Origin: an uncultured Clostridia bacterium
GTDB lineage: Bacteria > Bacillota > Clostridia > Christensenellales > UBA1242
Reading direction: 5' to 3'
DNA length: 64,000 nt
Assembly (NCBI GenBank): GCA_947366895.1
Contig: CANBBP010000002.1
Coordinates: forward strand, 62,001-126,000
Each line of letters begins with the position of its first letter. The first letter of the stretch is position 1. Below, in pieces: positions 28,750 through 38,091 of the stretch. The notes under the pieces were generated by a model. The model worked only from the letters and a program-made list of their open reading frames with translations, was not told where the DNA came from and ran no database searches. Position numbers and translations under genes: made by a program.

Positions 28750-29922
28750 ATGGTAACTTTAACAAGTGCAGAAAATGCTTTAAAGTCTGTTTACTTAAAT
28801 GTTTTAAGTGAACAATTAAACATAAATTCAAATGCTTTTTTAAGCAAAATTAATAAAACAAGTAAAGATGTTTATGGTAAAGAAATTATTAAACTTGCTC
28901 CATATGGTTTAAATGGTGGTATAGGTGCAGGCACCGAAACTGGTGAATTGCCTAAAGCAAGTGGACATAACTTTTTACAATTCAAAACTTCTTTGAAAAA
29001 TCTTTATGGTACTATTGCTATAAGCGATAAAGCACTAAGGGCAAGTGCTTCTAATACAGGAGCCTTTGTAAATTTACTTGATGATGAAATGGAAAGTTTA
29101 ATTAAATCTAGTGCTTTTAATTTAGGTCGTATGATTTATGGTGATGGAACAGGTAAAGTTGCTATTGTAGCAAGTGTTCCTACTGCTGATAAAATTCCAG
29201 TTTTTGATAGTGTAAGAAATTTAGTTGAAGGTATGAAAATAGATATTTATAGCGGAGACACCGCTGTTAAAACAGGATTAATTATTACTTATGTTGATAG
29301 AGCAAATAAAAAAATTACTTGTAACGAAAGTTTAGAAAATGTTTGTTCAGCAGGACAAGTTGTTTATGCAAGTGGTTCTAAAGATAATGAAATTACAGGT
29401 ATTGGTAGAATATTTGATAAATCTGCAAACAATAAAACATTATATGGTGTAGATAGAACTAATTATAAATGGCTTTATCCTTATGTTGAAAATTTCACTG
29501 ATGCTACAAATATTACAGATACAGTTATTCAAACTGCTCTTAATGCTATTGAAGAAGAAACAGGTAGTCAAGTAGATTTTATTGCAATGTCTAATAAAGT
29601 TCGCAATTCTTATCAAACTTATTTAACATCTTTCCGTCATAATATAGATGTTACAACTTTAAATGGTGGATACAAAGCAATGACATATGCTGGTATTCCT
29701 ATTGTGTTTGAAAGATTTGTTGAAGAAGGCTCTATGTATCTACTTAATAGTGCAGACTTTAACTTACATCAACTTTGTGATTGGGAATGGATTACAGGTG
29801 AAAATGGCAATGTTTTAATTCCTAGTGCTACAACACCAACTTATACTGCAACTTTAGTTAAATATGCAGAACTAATTTGTGATAGACCTTCTGCACAAGG
29901 TAAAATATCTAATTTAAAATAA
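28750..29922 (+). CDS. Major capsid protein (HK97 fold)
   Basis: This is a 390-aa capsid protein. The N-terminal arm leads into SKINKTSKDVYGKEIIKLAP, then GYGxx-like segments (LYGTIAISDKALRAS) and an axial domain with FIAMSNKVRNSYQTYLTSFR and MTYAGIPIVFERFV near the end. These features are common in HK97-fold capsids of P22-like and related phages. It has AAGGAG before the ATG and is followed by a terminator, which would give capsid its own transcript end. Reading frame and length appear intact. Confidence 0.85.
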   Translation: MVTLTSAENALKSVYLNVLSEQLNINSNAFLSKINKTSKDVYGKEIIKLAPYGLNGGIGAGTETGELPKASGHNFLQFKTSLKNLYGTIAISDKALRASASNTGAFVNLLDDEMESLIKSSAFNLGRMIYGDGTGKVAIVASVPTADKIPVFDSVRNLVEGMKIDIYSGDTAVKTGLIITYVDRANKKITCNESLENVCSAGQVVYASGSKDNEITGIGRIFDKSANNKTLYGVDRTNYKWLYPYVENFTDATNITDTVIQTALNAIEEETGSQVDFIAMSNKVRNSYQTYLTSFRHNIDVTTLNGGYKAMTYAGIPIVFERFVEEGSMYLLNSADFNLHQLCDWEWITGENGNVLIPSATTPTYTATLVKYAELICDRPSAQGKISNLK

Positions 29923-29977
29923 TCTAAAAAATAAAATAATATTAAGAAAGTAATTTGATTTTTCTTAGTTAATCATT

Positions 29978-30010
29978 GCCTTGAAGAGATATTTTTCAAG
30001 GCTTTGTTTT
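29978..30010 (+). terminator. Terminator after the major capsid gene
   Basis: GCCTTGAA pairs with TTCAAGGC across a 9-base loop and is followed by TTTGTTTT. Confidence 0.75.
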
Positions 30011-30150
30011 AACTAAGTTTTTAAATATCTTAAAACATTTTTTAAAGTGTAATAAAAATATTTTTATTTTAAATTTTTTATTATTTACACTTTTTTAATT
30101 TATTTAAGTGTTAAAATTAGATTACTAAAAATAAATAAAGAGAAGGAAAT

Positions 30151-30501
30151 ATGTTAAAATTAATAACAAACGATATGTTTAATATTTCTAGTAGAATAAA
30201 AAAAATAGATAGTAATTTATTTGTGGTTTATGATACAAAGAAACTTAGTTATGATGTGTATTCGGTTTATTTTAAAAAACCAAAACTTGCATTTTGCATA
30301 GGTAAAAAGTTAAATGCTTATGCTCTTAAAAAAGCATATATAACCAGTTGTAAAAATGCAAAAAAAATTATTAAGCATATAAATAAAACGAATAAAGAAT
30401 TAAAAGAAAAAGAAGATAAAGAACTTTTGTCTAGACATTTAGAAACATTAAACAACTATTTAAATTATGCTGATAGTAAAAATATTGATGTTGAATTTTA
30501 A
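30151..30501 (+). CDS. Conserved-type phage head-region protein, 116 aa
   Basis: The pattern is an N-terminal beta part (RIKKIDSNLFVVYDTKKLSYDV), a short basic segment, and a long charged helix (KIIKHINKTNKELKEKEDK). Proteins of this design occur in head regions of Gram-positive phages and prophages, but I know no assigned function. AGAAGGA precedes the ATG. It lies between capsid and adaptor genes. Confidence 0.55.
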   Translation: MLKLITNDMFNISSRIKKIDSNLFVVYDTKKLSYDVYSVYFKKPKLAFCIGKKLNAYALKKAYITSCKNAKKIIKHINKTNKELKEKEDKELLSRHLETLNNYLNYADSKNIDVEF

Positions 30502-30545
30502 CAATCCTTTTTAAAATAATTATTTTATTTTTAGAAGGAGTAAAA

Positions 30546-31196
30546 ATGAAAGTATTAGATGTAATAAAACTTGCTTGTGCATATTTAGGTTTATATGATG
30601 ATTTCAAAACTTATTTTGAACCATCTACACTTAATCAAGAGATAGAAGAAGAAAATGTTTTACCTGAACAAATAGCAATTTCAGAAGTAGTTGAAACCCC
30701 TATTCAACCTATGCCTGAAGAAAAAAAAGAAGAATTAGAACTTTTATTATTAAGTATTAATAACATTCAACAAAAATTATTAAAGGAAATACCCTTAATA
30801 ACTAAAGAAAAAATTAAAATAGACACAAATAAAATTGACTTTTTAAATTTATCAAATAACCATATTCGTATTATTAATATTAAAAGTAAAAATAAAAAGT
30901 TGGATTTTAAAACTTTTGATGGATATATATTGTTAAATGATTATTTTGAATATCCTATAGAAGTAGAAATTGAATATTCTTATTTTTTACCAAAGGTTAG
31001 TAATTTATTAGATATTATTAATTTAGATAATACCGTAAAAGAACATACTTTAGCTTTGGGAGTTGCTAGTGAATATTGCTACATACAGGCATTATTTGAT
31101 GATGCTGATATATGGAATAAAAAATTTTCACAAGAACTTGAAATAGATAAACAAAAAATAAGAAACTTTATTATCCCAAAAAGAAATTGGAGATAA
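30546..31196 (+). CDS. Probable head-tail adaptor/tail accessory protein
   Basis: The 216-aa protein starts with a helix (VLDVIKLACAYLGLYDD), has an acidic Pro/Glu-rich middle (~35-70), a beta-rich part, and a C-terminal helix LALGVASEYCYIQALFDDA ending IIPKRNWR. That helix-plus-basic-tail end is common in adaptor-type proteins of P22-like and related phages, and the gene lies just before the hub gene. The function is inferred from position and shape. Its stop codon overlaps possible starts of the next gene. Confidence 0.5.
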   Translation: MKVLDVIKLACAYLGLYDDFKTYFEPSTLNQEIEEENVLPEQIAISEVVETPIQPMPEEKKEELELLLLSINNIQQKLLKEIPLITKEKIKIDTNKIDFLNLSNNHIRIINIKSKNKKLDFKTFDGYILLNDYFEYPIEVEIEYSYFLPKVSNLLDIINLDNTVKEHTLALGVASEYCYIQALFDDADIWNKKFSQELEIDKQKIRNFIIPKRNWR

Positions 31197-31201
31197 TGAC
31201 T

Positions 31202-32689
31202 ATGGCAAAATCATATAAAGACAAAAGAATATCTTTTCCTAATTTTTTATGTAGCATGAATATTGATGATGATGAATATAATTTAAATCCTAATTCTGCC
31301 CGCATTTGTTATAACACAAAAACTAAAAATGGTGCATTAATTCAAGGTAATGGGTTTGAGGAAGTCGTTTTACCTGCTCATAGGACAATTCCATCTAGAA
31401 CTAGAAAATTAACCTATTCTGATGAATATGATATTAAAAAAATATGGAAGTATAATTCTTTTAGTGAAAGAAATTCAATGGAAGATTATGAACTAGTTGG
31501 ATTTGGTACTGATAATAAAATATACTTTTTAAATTTATTTATAAATGTTAGAAGATTTCAACCATTATTTGATTATGTTTTTAATGAAGAACCAACTGCT
31601 TTATCATTTAGGGTAAATGATAGAGATGTTATAGCCTTTGTTTCACCACAAGATCCTATGCATGTTTGGTATTGTGATGATAGCCCTTATAAAGTTGAAT
31701 CGGCACCTAAATTATTATCTATTTGCTATCATAATAATAGATTATTTGCCATAGATAAAGAAAATACAAATTTAGTAAGATATAGTTCTAAACGTAATCC
31801 GTTAGATTGGTCTAACTCACAACTTGAAACAGGTGGTGGAAGTATAGAAATTAATGATTATAAGGGACAACTTAAAAATTTAATAAGCTTAGCTGATAAC
31901 TTATACATTTTTAGAGATTTTGGTATTTCTAGAATTAGTACCTATACTTCAAAATTAAATTATAATGCTGTTAATATATACACTTCAAGTTGTAAAATAT
32001 ATTGTTCTACTGCATGTTTATGTGGTAGTGAAGTTTACTTTTTGGCAGAAGATGGACTTTATTCTTTTGATGGTTTTAATGTTAAAAATGTTGGAGTAAA
32101 GTTTAAAACATTAATATATGGGGTTAATCAGAATAATGCTAAAACATGTTATCATAATGGCAATCTTTATATAGCATGCAACTTAAATTTTAATGATAAT
32201 CAAAAAATTGGTGTGGAACAAGAGGAAGGTTATATTAATAATGCATTAATTGAATTTGATACACAAACTCATGAATATAATATTTCCCGTGGTATTGATA
32301 TTAATTTTATGTTGCCTATAAAAGATTTACATGTATCTAAACTAGTTATATGTATGAATGGCAGTTCTGCTAAAAAATTATGGCAATTAACTGATAATGG
32401 CAAACTTGAAACTTTAATTTTACAAAAAAAATGGCAAGGCGGAAAAATAAACTTTAATTCTTTTGATAATGAAAAAATATTAAAAGAAGTTAATTTAGTT
32501 TGTCGCAAGGACTGTTATTTAAAGGTAAATAGCGAATGTGGTAAAAAAACGGTTTTAATAAAAGCAAGTGACAAAATGCAAAGAGTTAGAATAAATTTAA
32601 AGGGTAAGAATATTGAAATATCTTTTGAAAGTGAATTTGAAGACATGTACATTTTATCACCACAATTTGTTTTTAATGTAGAAGTTTAA
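31202..32689 (+). CDS. Phage tail hub/DNA stabilisation protein, P22 gp10-like
   Basis: The protein is a run of beta repeats. It has the characteristic NRLFAIDKENTNLVRYSS and NPLDWSNSQLETGGGSIEIN stretch, then LADNLYIFRDFGISRIS, typical of the beta-propeller hub that plugs the portal of P22-like virions (gp10) and relatives. ATG 31202 has GGAG nine bases upstream and is preferred to TTG 31187 and ATG 31196; the protein is 495 aa. With the portal it argues for a short-tailed particle. No tape-measure or tail-tube gene is present nearby. Confidence 0.7.
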   Translation: MAKSYKDKRISFPNFLCSMNIDDDEYNLNPNSARICYNTKTKNGALIQGNGFEEVVLPAHRTIPSRTRKLTYSDEYDIKKIWKYNSFSERNSMEDYELVGFGTDNKIYFLNLFINVRRFQPLFDYVFNEEPTALSFRVNDRDVIAFVSPQDPMHVWYCDDSPYKVESAPKLLSICYHNNRLFAIDKENTNLVRYSSKRNPLDWSNSQLETGGGSIEINDYKGQLKNLISLADNLYIFRDFGISRISTYTSKLNYNAVNIYTSSCKIYCSTACLCGSEVYFLAEDGLYSFDGFNVKNVGVKFKTLIYGVNQNNAKTCYHNGNLYIACNLNFNDNQKIGVEQEEGYINNALIEFDTQTHEYNISRGIDINFMLPIKDLHVSKLVICMNGSSAKKLWQLTDNGKLETLILQKKWQGGKINFNSFDNEKILKEVNLVCRKDCYLKVNSECGKKTVLIKASDKMQRVRINLKGKNIEISFESEFEDMYILSPQFVFNVEV

Positions 32690-32708
32690 AAGAAGTTTAA
32701 TAGTAATA

Positions 32709-33017
32709 ATGAAAGAATTACATAAAGCATTTAAAAAGAAAATAGATGATGTAAATAAAATAAAATCTTATATTAATCAACAAGATTTATTTAACTTTTC
32801 TTTTAATTATAGTATTCCTAGCAGTAAAAATGGTTTATTTAAATATTTAAATTTTGATGATATTGCTTTAAATGGGGATGTAGAATATAAAAAAAATGAC
32901 TCATTAAAACTAGAACATACAAAATTGCAAGAACAATATAAACTATTTTTTAAAAAATTTGATGAAGTTTACACTAATGAAAATTATTATGTAGGTTTTT
33001 ATTTAGAACAAGAATAA
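32709..33017 (+). CDS. Small phage-region protein, 102 aa
   Basis: I do not recognise it. It is lysine- and asparagine-rich, lacks membrane segments and cysteines, and sits between the hub and the first holin-like gene. In position it could be a tail accessory factor or a remnant of a tail-spike gene. There is no strong ribosome-binding site. Confidence 0.45.
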   Translation: MKELHKAFKKKIDDVNKIKSYINQQDLFNFSFNYSIPSSKNGLFKYLNFDDIALNGDVEYKKNDSLKLEHTKLQEQYKLFFKKFDEVYTNENYYVGFYLEQE

Positions 33018-33076
33018 TTTTATTCAATTAAAAAATCAAATAACTTTCTTAATGAGTAAAAGGAGAAAGTTTTAAA

Positions 33077-33295
33077 ATGTGGCAAAAAATATTAGAACTT
33101 GCTTTAACTAATGGCATTTGGTCTGCCTTATTTGTGGCTTTACTTGTTTATCAGTTAAGGGATAGTTCAAGAAGAGAAAAGAAATATCAAGAAACAATTC
33201 AAAAATTAAATGCTCATTTAGATGCTGTAGAAGATATAAAAGAAGAAATAAAAGAAATTCGAACAGCAGTTTTAACTGGTGGTGGTAACAAATGA
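33077..33295 (+). CDS. BhlA/UviB-like holin-family protein
   Basis: This is a 72-aa protein with one N-terminal membrane helix (GIWSALFVALLVYQL) followed by a charged coiled-coil (RREKKYQETIQKLNAHLDAV). This matches the BhlA/UviB family of small holin-like proteins in Gram-positive phages. It has AAAAGGAG before the ATG, and its TGA overlaps the ATG of the next gene (ATGA), indicating coupling. Confidence 0.8.
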   Translation: MWQKILELALTNGIWSALFVALLVYQLRDSSRREKKYQETIQKLNAHLDAVEDIKEEIKEIRTAVLTGGGNK

Positions 33296-33777
33296 AGAAT
33301 AATTTAGATAATCATCAAGTTGATTTTGAAAATGATATTAACATTTTGGAAGTAAATTTAGATGAAAATATTGATTTAGAAAATATAAATTTCTTAGAAG
33401 ATTCTATAGAAAATAACATTAAAGATGATAAAAACAACAAAGAATTTAATGAAATAGATAACTTAAATATTTCAAGTGAGAATGAAAATAGCGATAAAAA
33501 ATATAAACAACTTGGTTTTTGGATAGGGTTGCTTTGTACATTTATTGTAGTAACTGAAATTATATTAAATACATTTGGTGTAACTTTTGAGGTGAAAATT
33601 GCTGTTGAAGTTATATCTTATGTTCTTGCTTTTTTAGTTTCAGTAGGTATTCTTAAGGGAAGTAAACAATCAAAAAATTTAACAGAAATTAAGGATAATA
33701 TTCAAGATGAAATTTTAAGTAATACTAAAAATCAAAAAACTAAAAAAAATGATGACCAAAATAAGAATGTTGAGTAG
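33292..33777 (+). CDS. Phage holin-like protein with acidic N-terminal extension
   Basis: The C-terminal half resembles phage holins of the phi LC3/Phage_holin_1 kind: GFWIGLLCTFIVVTEIILNT and a second hydrophobic helix (IAVEVISYVLAFLVSVGIL) flanked by charges. The first ~70 residues are an unusual acidic, Asn-rich extension. Translation is coupled to the BhlA-like gene. Holins time cell lysis by releasing an endolysin, but no endolysin gene is seen in the module. Confidence 0.7.
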   Translation: MKNNLDNHQVDFENDINILEVNLDENIDLENINFLEDSIENNIKDDKNNKEFNEIDNLNISSENENSDKKYKQLGFWIGLLCTFIVVTEIILNTFGVTFEVKIAVEVISYVLAFLVSVGILKGSKQSKNLTEIKDNIQDEILSNTKNQKTKKNDDQNKNVE

Positions 33778-33811
33778 GTTCTTTAAATTATAAAAGTTAT
33801 AAAAAATTAAT

Positions 33812-33846
33812 AAAAAGGGAGAAAGGATAAATTTCTCCCTTTTTTA
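33812..33846 (+). terminator. Terminator at the end of the phage-derived module
   Basis: AAAAAGGGAGAAA pairs with TTTCTCCCTTTTT across a 7-base loop, with a T-run after it. Confidence 0.85.
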
Positions 33847-33892
33847 TTTATAAAATAATTGTTATAGCCTAAGAAAGTTGTTTATTTTTTTG

Positions 33893-33921
33893 TTGATTTA
33901 AATTTAAAAAAATATTATAAT
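33893..33921 (+). promoter_or_regulatory. Promoter for the 314-aa membrane protein
   Basis: TTGATT (33893-33898), 17-base spacer, TATAAT (33916-33921). It lies ~145 bases before the ATG. Confidence 0.6.
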
Positions 33922-34066
33922 ATATGGGTAATTATAGAAATTTAATTAATGTCTCATTAATTTTATATATTAAAAGTTTTTATTGATTTTATTGATAAAG
34001 GATTATTTATTATAATTTTATCTTTTAGTAATTATTTTAACAATTTTATTAAATGGGGAATAAATT

Positions 34067-35011
34067 ATGATTTTTAGGAATACAATTAGATTACTCCTAT
34101 CAAATTTCTCTAATGTTTGGAAGGTGCTATTATATTATATTATTTGTATTGCTTTAACTATAGGTGTTTGTTATACAATTGCTAGCCCAATACTTAGTAA
34201 GTTATCAGAGGCTGGGGTTTTTAAAAGTATTGTTGATTTATTAAATAGTATGATAAGTTCGGTTCCTTCAAAAAGCGTTTCTTCATTAAATGATATTTTA
34301 AATACTGCTTGGCAAGTTCTTGTAAATAATCCACAATTTGGCTTTAATTATGCTTTTTTAATTATTTGGATCCTTTTTATTTTTCCTTTTACCTTAGATT
34401 TAGCACAACTAGCCCTTGGTGAAGTATTATATGGTTTTATGACCAGTCAAGTAAAATATAGTTTTTCAGGTAGATTTATAAAAAATATTTCTAAAAGTTT
34501 ACTTTATTCTTTAGTTAGATATTTTGTTATTCTTATATTTAACTTTAGTGTGGTTTTGTTATTATTAGGCATTGTAAAATTAGTAGCAATAAGAACAATA
34601 GGCTATTTGTTTTTAGGTTTAATTATTTTTGCTTTTACATTGTGCTTTATTGCTCTAAAACATACTCTTTTTTCTTGTTGGATGCCAGCAATAGCTGTAT
34701 TGGATTGTGGAGTTATTAAGGCAATAAAACAAAATTTTAGATGCGTTTTCAACAAATTTTTTAGTATTTTTTCAAATTATCTATCACTTGTCTTGACAGC
34801 ATTCGTAATAAATGCTATATTTTGTGTATTCACTTTTAGTGTTTCTTTAGTAGTTACACTACCATTAACAGCATTTGTTTTTGTTATTTGTCAAATGGTT
34901 AGTTACTTTTCTAGTCAGGGCATGAGATATTATGTATATCAAGATGTTTTTATAAGCCCTAAGAGAATAGAAGAACAAGATAAAATTACAAAACTAAAAT
35001 ACTTAATTTAG
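34067..35011 (+). CDS. Polytopic membrane protein of unknown function, 314 aa
   Basis: The protein has about six membrane segments (starting at residues ~18, ~95, ~145, ~175, ~225 and ~255) and no recognisable catalytic motif. It resembles in design the uncharacterised multi-pass membrane proteins common in Clostridia, without a specific family I can name. It has its own promoter and lies between the phage module and rnjA. ATG follows GGGG. Confidence 0.7.
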   Translation: MIFRNTIRLLLSNFSNVWKVLLYYIICIALTIGVCYTIASPILSKLSEAGVFKSIVDLLNSMISSVPSKSVSSLNDILNTAWQVLVNNPQFGFNYAFLIIWILFIFPFTLDLAQLALGEVLYGFMTSQVKYSFSGRFIKNISKSLLYSLVRYFVILIFNFSVVLLLLGIVKLVAIRTIGYLFLGLIIFAFTLCFIALKHTLFSCWMPAIAVLDCGVIKAIKQNFRCVFNKFFSIFSNYLSLVLTAFVINAIFCVFTFSVSLVVTLPLTAFVFVICQMVSYFSSQGMRYYVYQDVFISPKRIEEQDKITKLKYLI

Positions 35012-35566
35012 TTTTGAGATATATAAACTTAATATAAAAAATTAAATGATTTATAATCTTATATAATTTTTATTATTTTTTTTAAATAATATAAAAATTT
35101 TTTAAAATAGTTATTGAAGAAATAATTATACTATGTCTAAAAATTTTTTTAGGCATAGTATATAAAAAATTTTTAAAAGGGTTTTAATAAATTTAAAGTC
35201 TTTTCAAAAGTTTTTTAACAAATATTTTTGATATTAAAACTTTATAAATATAAATGCTTAGATATTTTTAAGTATTATATTTTATGTAAATCTTTTATTT
35301 TTAAAGTTAATTTATACATTTATAATTAATAGTTTAATATAAATTATTAACCATAATTTTATTAAAAATGCGAAGATAAATAATTATTTAAAGTAAATTA
35401 AAACAAAAGATTAAATAAAACCTATTAAGGTTAAATTTTTGTTGTAGTTAAATAATTTTATTTAAAAATATTAGTTATTTTAAAAATAAAAAATTTTACA
35501 TAAATAATTAAAATAAAATAAATTTTTAATGTAAAAAAAGTATTATAAATTTTTTAGGAGATTACT
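35012..35566. other. 555-base AT-rich non-coding region before rnjA
   Basis: No ORF or known RNA is recognisable. The only structured element is the 17-bp inverted repeat at 35127-35162. No convincing consensus promoter for rnjA was found; a long leader is possible. Confidence 0.5.
35127..35162. repeat. 17-bp near-perfect inverted repeat
   Basis: TATACTATGTCTAAAAA and TTTTTAGGCATAGTATA are complementary apart from one G-T position, with a 2-base loop. No T-run follows on the + strand, so it is not a standard terminator. Confidence 0.55.
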
Positions 35567-37219
35567 ATGGACAATTTAAAAATTATTTTCTTAGGTGGGG
35601 TTGATGAAATAGGAAAAAACATGACGGTTTTAGAATACGGCAAAGATATGATTATTATAGATAGTGGATTATCTTTTCCTGATGATGCAATGCCTGGTGT
35701 AGACTTGGTTGTGCAAGATATATCATATTTAGTGGCTAATAAATCTAAAATTAGAGGATTATTTATCACTCATGGTCATGAAGACCATATTGGTTCTGTA
35801 CCATATTTATTGGACCATATAAAAGCACCTATTTATGCAAGTAGAGTTTCTTTAGGTTTAATTGAAAATAAATTAAGAGAAGCAAAGAAAAGTAATATTA
35901 TGATGAAATCTATTAAAGCAGGCTCTATTATAGTAGCTGGCAATTTTAAAGTAGAGTTTGTTTCGGTTACTCATTCAATACCAGGAGCTATGGCACTTGT
36001 AATTACCACACCAGCTGGAGTTGTTGTGCATACAGGGGACTTTAAAATAGATTTTACCCCAATAGGTAATGATTGTTGTGATTTGAAAAGATTAGCAGAA
36101 GTAGGAAAAAAAGGTGTTACTCTTTTAATGTGCGAAAGTACAAATGTAGAAAGAGAAGGCTTTTCTATGAGTGAATCTGTTGTTGGTAAAACTATGGATG
36201 GACTTTTTGCTAAATTAAGGGATAAACGTATTATAATTGCAACTTTTGCTTCAAATGTTCATCGTATGCAACAAATTTTGGACCTTGCTATAAAGTACAA
36301 AAGAAAAATTGCTTTTACAGGCAGAAGCATGGTTAATGTAAGCGATATGGCTATTAAATTAGGTGAATTAAAATGTGATAAAGAAATTATTATTGATATC
36401 GAAAAAATAGATAAATATGCTGATAAAGAACTTATAATTTTGTCAACTGGTAGTCAGGGTGAAAGTATGAGTGCTTTAACTCGTATGGCAAGTGATAATT
36501 TTCAAAAAGTTAAGTTAAATGAGCATGATGCGGTAATTTTATCTGCTGCACCTATTCCTGGTAATGAAAAGGCAATAAATACAGTAATTAATAATTTGTA
36601 TAGAAAAGGTTGCAAAGTTATTTATAACGAGTTAGCTGATGTTCATGCATCAGGACATGCTTATAAAGAAGAATTAAAGATAATGCATTCTCTTATAAAA
36701 CCTAAATTTTTTATTCCTGTTCATGGTGAATATAGACATTTAAAAAATCATCAATTACTTGCTATGGAACTTGGTATGAAAGAAAGAGATATAATTATTC
36801 CTGAACTAGGAATGAAAGTAGAAGTTAATAAAGACATGATGAAAGTTACAGGTAATGTTCCTGCTGGCGAGGTTCTTATAGATGGTACTGGAATGGGGGA
36901 CAAAGATAGTAATGTAATTAGGGATAGATTAACTTTAAGTCAAGATGGAGTTTGTGCTATTGTTGTTATGTTATCTAAAAAATCAAGACAAATAATTGCA
37001 CCTCCTGAAATAATTTCTAGAGGATTTATTTATCAAGCAGAGGCAACTGATATTATTAGTGAAGCAAAGGAAACAATATTCAAGAATTTAAAAAATACCG
37101 ATTTAAAATCATTAGATAGTGCAGAATTAAGAAACACAATAAGAAAAGTTTCTACAAACTTCTTCTTCAAAAAAACAAAAAGAAAACCTATGATATTAAG
37201 TATTGTCACTGAAATTTAA
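35567..37219 (+). CDS. rnj: Ribonuclease J
   Basis: This metallo-beta-lactamase/beta-CASP nuclease degrades and matures RNA from the 5' end. The zinc motif THGHEDHIG gives His69, His71, Asp73 and His74. The beta-CASP part carries CESTNVEREGFSMSES and FASNVHRMQQIL, then STGSQGE and the late HASGHA and PVHGEYRHL histidines. Length of 550 aa is normal for RNase J1/J2. TTTTTAGGAG precedes the ATG. J1 cannot be distinguished from J2 here. Confidence 0.95.
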   Translation: MDNLKIIFLGGVDEIGKNMTVLEYGKDMIIIDSGLSFPDDAMPGVDLVVQDISYLVANKSKIRGLFITHGHEDHIGSVPYLLDHIKAPIYASRVSLGLIENKLREAKKSNIMMKSIKAGSIIVAGNFKVEFVSVTHSIPGAMALVITTPAGVVVHTGDFKIDFTPIGNDCCDLKRLAEVGKKGVTLLMCESTNVEREGFSMSESVVGKTMDGLFAKLRDKRIIIATFASNVHRMQQILDLAIKYKRKIAFTGRSMVNVSDMAIKLGELKCDKEIIIDIEKIDKYADKELIILSTGSQGESMSALTRMASDNFQKVKLNEHDAVILSAAPIPGNEKAINTVINNLYRKGCKVIYNELADVHASGHAYKEELKIMHSLIKPKFFIPVHGEYRHLKNHQLLAMELGMKERDIIIPELGMKVEVNKDMMKVTGNVPAGEVLIDGTGMGDKDSNVIRDRLTLSQDGVCAIVVMLSKKSRQIIAPPEIISRGFIYQAEATDIISEAKETIFKNLKNTDLKSLDSAELRNTIRKVSTNFFFKKTKRKPMILSIVTEI

Positions 37220-37314
37220 TAAAATATACTTTTTACAATTAATTCATAGTTTGTAAAAATACTATATTTTTATATAAAATAAATTTAAAATCAATAATTA
37301 AGGATAAAATATTT

Positions 37315-37869
37315 ATGGAAATAAAGGAAAACTATAATACCACTCTTGAAACTCAAAGGCTAATTTTAGCCACTTGGCAACCAAATTTTGTGCCAAAGAT
37401 GTTTTCTAACTGGGCAAGTGACCCTCTTGTTACTAAATATTTATTTTGGGACCCACATAAAAATCAGGAAGAAACAAGACAAATAGTTCTTAATTGGATG
37501 AGTGAAGCAAATTATAATTGGTGTATAATTGATAAAGAATTAAATGAACCAGTGGGTTCAATAAATGTTGTTAGAAGAAACGATATTAACTTTAACTGTG
37601 AAGTTGGTTATTGTTTATCTAGAAAAGTATGGAACAAAGGATATATGACAGAGGCACTTAATAAAGTTTTGGAATTTTTATTTAGTGAAGGCTTTTATAA
37701 AATAGAGTTAAAACATGCCATAGAAAATGCAGCCTCAGGTAGAGTAATGCAAAAAGCTGGAATGACTTTGCAAGGGGTTTCACCTGCTGGTTGTTATGTA
37801 AGAGGAAAGTTTTACGACTGTAATGTTTATTACATTTTAAATCCTAATATGAAAGTAAATAGAGGATAA
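37315..37869 (+). CDS. GNAT-family N-acetyltransferase (RimJ/RimL-like)
   Basis: This is an acetyl-CoA-dependent acetyltransferase of the RimJ/RimL/Acetyltransf_3 type: it starts with TQRLILATWQ, has the beta4 strand region CEVGYCLSRKVWNKGYMTEA (pyrophosphate loop) and ends with AASGRVMQKAGMTLQG. At 184 aa it has the usual size. The substrate cannot be predicted; relatives modify ribosomal proteins, amino acids or antibiotics. It stands alone downstream of rnjA. Confidence 0.85.
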   Translation: MEIKENYNTTLETQRLILATWQPNFVPKMFSNWASDPLVTKYLFWDPHKNQEETRQIVLNWMSEANYNWCIIDKELNEPVGSINVVRRNDINFNCEVGYCLSRKVWNKGYMTEALNKVLEFLFSEGFYKIELKHAIENAASGRVMQKAGMTLQGVSPAGCYVRGKFYDCNVYYILNPNMKVNRG

Positions 37870-37947
37870 TTATTTTTAATTCTTTAGTAAGGCTTTCTTA
37901 AATTTATCAATTTATTTTTATAAAAATTTAATTATATAAATTTATAT

Positions 37948-37980
37948 AAAATTAGGCTTTTTTAAGTCTAATTTTTTTTA
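37948..37980 (+). terminator. Terminator after the GNAT gene
   Basis: AAATTAGGCTT pairs with AAGTCTAATTT (one G-U pair) across TTTT, followed by a T-run. Confidence 0.75.
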
Positions 37981-38091
37981 TTTAAAAAATTTGATAATTT
38001 CTTTAACGGACAGGCAAAATTCAACATTTATCTACATATATATATATCAATCTTGCTTTTTTTATTTTTACTTTTTTTGGAGGGTGTTGAT

